Assembly (NCBI GenBank): GCA_030828025.1
Contig: JAURDG010000059.1
Span: 1 to 7,631 of the forward strand
DNA: 7,631 nt
DNA from: Flavobacteriaceae bacterium
Lineage (GTDB): Bacteria > Bacteroidota > Bacteroidia > Flavobacteriales > Flavobacteriaceae
Direction of reading: 5' to 3'
Below are positions 6,614-7,631 of this stretch, piece by piece; the stretch's first letter is position 1; every line of letters begins with the position of its first letter. Made by a program: the position numbers and the translations under genes. Under the pieces are notes generated by a model. It did no database searches, had not been told where the DNA came from, and worked only from the letters and a program-made list of their open reading frames with translations.

Positions 6614-6671
6614 GTAATCAGTAAACAAAATATTGTTGGGATGAAATTGCTATGAAATCTCCACTGATTAC
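6614..6671 (+). repeat. 9-bp perfect inverted repeat at the predicted transcript 5' end
   Basis: GTAATCAGT (6614-6622) and ACTGATTAC (6663-6671) are perfect reverse complements separated by 40 bases. The left arm coincides with the predicted transcription start and the right arm covers codons 4-7 of the short ORF, so the ORF start codon lies in the enclosed loop. A smaller stem, AACAA/TTGTT (6624-6628 / 6633-6637), lies inside the loop. Confidence 0.5.
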
Positions 6672-6708
6672 GAAACTCCTTATTATTGGTTTGTTTAATT
6701 TTGGTTAA
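6652..6708 (+). CDS. Putative 18-residue Leu/Ile-rich small peptide or leader peptide
   Basis: ATG to TAA encodes MKSPLITKLLIIGLFNFG. Seven of 18 residues are Leu or Ile, the N-terminus is basic and the centre hydrophobic, so it could be either a membrane-inserting small protein or a leader peptide. The stop codon is 7 bases before the terminator stem, a spacing at which a terminating ribosome would touch the hairpin. A five-codon frame, M-K-L-L-stop (6641-6655), overlaps its start as ATGA. No Shine-Dalgarno is evident, which is usual in this phylum. An ORF this short may be chance; the flanking promoter and terminator are what make it worth listing. Confidence 0.38.
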   Translation: MKSPLITKLLIIGLFNFG

Positions 6709-6715
6709 GTTGTTT

Positions 6716-6750
6716 GAAGGTGCATCGTGGTTGTTGCACCTTCTTTTTTT
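6716..6750 (+). terminator. Strong intrinsic terminator upstream of the FabH-like gene
   Basis: GAAGGTGCA (6716-6724) and TGCACCTTC (6735-6743) form a perfect 9-bp stem with a 10-base loop, followed at once by seven T residues (6744-6750). No annotated gene ends just upstream on this strand, so it must end the short transcript that starts near 6614 or act as a regulated leader terminator. Confidence 0.8.
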
Positions 6751-6801
6751 AACTTTTAGTTGCCACAAAATTTTTGTTACTTGCCAATAAATAAAATTGA
6801 T

Positions 6802-7631
6802 ATGTTTTCCTCTCGAATAGTTGGTTTGGGTCATTATGTCCCTGAACATGTGGTCACTAACGATGATTTGTCTAAACTCATGGATACGGATGATGCTTGG
6901 ATAACCGAACGAACAGGAATTAAGGAGCGTCGCCTTGTTAAAAAGGGTTCAGGAGAAGGCACCACCACCATGGGCGTTAAGGCAGCACAAATGGCACTTG
7001 ATCGCGCAGGTATCTCAAAAGATGAGATCGACTTGATTATTTTCGCTACACTAAGTCCAGATTTGTATTTTCCAGGCTCTGGGGTTTTGTTGCAAGACCA
7101 TATGGGTATGGGCACCTGCCCAGCCTTGGACATTCGCAATCAATGCTCAGGCTTTGTCTATGGCTTATCGGTAGCGGATCAGTTTATTAAAACGGGAATG
7201 TACAAAAATATTTTGCTCGTCGGTTCTGAATACCACTCGGGTGGAATGGACTTTACTACACGTGGACGCACGGTTTCGGTAATTTTTGGAGACGGCGCTG
7301 GTGCTGCAGTGCTTACGCGTGAACAGGACACCACTAAAGGGATTCAATCAACACATCTGTATTCCGAGGGGAAGTATGCTGAAGAACTAGCCATTATTGG
7401 ACCAAGTACCAAGCGCTGGATTCCAGAAATTGTAGCTGATTATGATGAAGATGATATGCGTTATCACCCATACATGAATGGTCAGTTAGTCTTTAAAAAT
7501 GCTGTAGTTCGATTTAGCGAGGTCATTCAGGAAGCACTAATGAAAAATGGCAAATCTCCAAAAGACATTGATTTATTCATCCCGCACCAAGCCAATTTGC
7601 GTATTGCACAATTTGTACAAAAGAAATTTGG
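6802..7631 (+). CDS. 3-oxoacyl-ACP synthase III (KAS III / FabH-like), 3' end outside window
   Basis: KAS III enzymes are cytoplasmic thiolase-fold condensing enzymes that join an acyl-CoA primer to malonyl-ACP. The 276 visible residues start MFSSRIVGLGHYVPE, normal for the family. TDDAWITERTGIKERR (29-44) is the family N-terminal motif. Catalytic Cys115 is in RNQCSGFVYGL and catalytic His262 in PHQANLRI; the third residue, Asn, should lie ~30 residues further on, past the window end. GDGAGAAVL is the conserved glycine loop. RNQCSGF departs from the AACSGF of housekeeping FabH, and the segment after STHLYSEGKYAEEL is longer than in E. coli FabH (about a dozen extra residues including WIPEIVADYDEDDMRY). 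It is therefore probably a second KAS III homologue, perhaps for branched or specialised primers. There is no rpmF, plsX or fabD beside it. No strong promoter lies between the upstream terminator and its ATG. Confidence 0.93.
   Translation, partial: MFSSRIVGLGHYVPEHVVTNDDLSKLMDTDDAWITERTGIKERRLVKKGSGEGTTTMGVKAAQMALDRAGISKDEIDLIIFATLSPDLYFPGSGVLLQDHMGMGTCPALDIRNQCSGFVYGLSVADQFIKTGMYKNILLVGSEYHSGGMDFTTRGRTVSVIFGDGAGAAVLTREQDTTKGIQSTHLYSEGKYAEELAIIGPSTKRWIPEIVADYDEDDMRYHPYMNGQLVFKNAVVRFSEVIQEALMKNGKSPKDIDLFIPHQANLRIAQFVQKKF

Larger units (their letters stand above)
6614..6750 (+). ncRNA. Predicted ~135-nt transcript: small RNA or leader RNA
   Basis: The boundaries are inferred from the promoter (start about 6614-6616) and the terminator T tract (end about 6750). 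The RNA would fold as a long 5' stem-loop closing on 6614-6622/6663-6671, then a mostly U-rich single-stranded stretch, then the terminator hairpin. It contains an 18-codon ORF. I cannot assign it to a known RNA family by eye. It could be an independent small RNA, a small-peptide mRNA, or an attenuator leader for the FabH-like gene, which starts 51 bases past the terminator. Confidence 0.4.
6491..6801. other. Divergent intergenic region between htpG and the FabH-like gene
   Basis: This 311-base AT-rich gap is the largest non-coding stretch in the window. The htpG-proximal part (6491-6578) should hold the htpG promoter, but I find no convincing TAnnTTTG match on the - strand; the nearest is TTTATTTG, about 24 bases upstream of the ATG. 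It also contains ATGACA (6549-6554) facing TGTCAT (6581-6586), a weak dyad. The other half carries a + strand promoter, an inverted repeat, a short ORF and a terminator, each listed separately. Confidence 0.7.

Noticed and set aside
6614..6750. Assignment of the predicted transcript to a named family such as Flavo-1 or 6S RNA
   Set aside because: I cannot match a consensus structure by eye; naming it would be a guess without a covariance search.
6834..7139. 101-codon open frame on the - strand within the FabH-like gene
   Set aside because: The + strand frame carries all KAS III motifs; the antisense frame is low-complexity, Ser- and Pro-rich, with no motif.
1..7631. Defence island, CRISPR array, insertion sequence, prophage or toxin-antitoxin system
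   Set aside because: No direct-repeat arrays, transposase or integrase motifs, terminal repeats or toxin families were seen; apart from the 88-residue protein and the 18-codon ORF, the genes belong to recognisable families.

Overview
This window looks like chromosomal DNA of a member of the Bacteroidota, most likely class Flavobacteriia. The support is the style of the HtpG and release factor 3 proteins, a SusC/D-type saccharolytic flavour (a GH2 glycosidase tail), AT-rich codon use, tightly overlapping genes, little sign of Shine-Dalgarno sequences, and one site that fits the Bacteroidota promoter rule (TTTG, 19 bases, TAnnTTTG). I cannot name a genus. No tRNA, rRNA, CRISPR array, insertion sequence or phage gene is visible.

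Layout. 3-710 (+) is the C-terminal part of a GH2 glycosidase. It converges, with overlapping stop codons, on prfC (release factor 3, 707-2293, -). A 68-base divergent gap separates prfC from a three-gene + strand operon: idi (IPP isomerase, 2362-2880), a pterin synthase of the PTPS/QueD family (2877-3305) and a small helical protein of unknown function (3305-3571). These genes are joined by ATGA and TAATG overlaps. The operon converges, with a 14-base overlap, on a two-gene - strand unit: a minimal two-helix K+ channel (4163-4492) followed by an AlkB-type 2-oxoglutarate dioxygenase (3558-4163), again joined by TAATG. Upstream of these on the - strand is htpG (Hsp90, 4613-6490) with its own terminator. 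After a 311-base gap, a ketoacyl-ACP synthase III (FabH-like) gene starts at 6802 (+) and runs off the window end.

How the genes relate. Most are unrelated housekeeping functions: translation termination, isoprenoid precursor balance, pterin chemistry, alkylation repair, ion flux, protein folding and fatty-acid or ketide initiation. I see no multi-gene novel defence or biosynthetic system.

The most interesting part is the 311-base gap between htpG and the FabH-like gene. It holds a well-matched promoter, a 9-bp inverted repeat starting where transcription should begin, an 18-codon Leu/Ile-rich open reading frame, and a strong intrinsic terminator 51 bases before the FabH-like start. Together these predict a transcript of roughly 135 nt that is either a free-standing small RNA or small-peptide mRNA, or an attenuator-type leader for the FabH-like gene. 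Both convergent junctions in the window also carry perfect 7-bp hairpins inside coding sequence, consistent with terminators embedded in overlapping genes.
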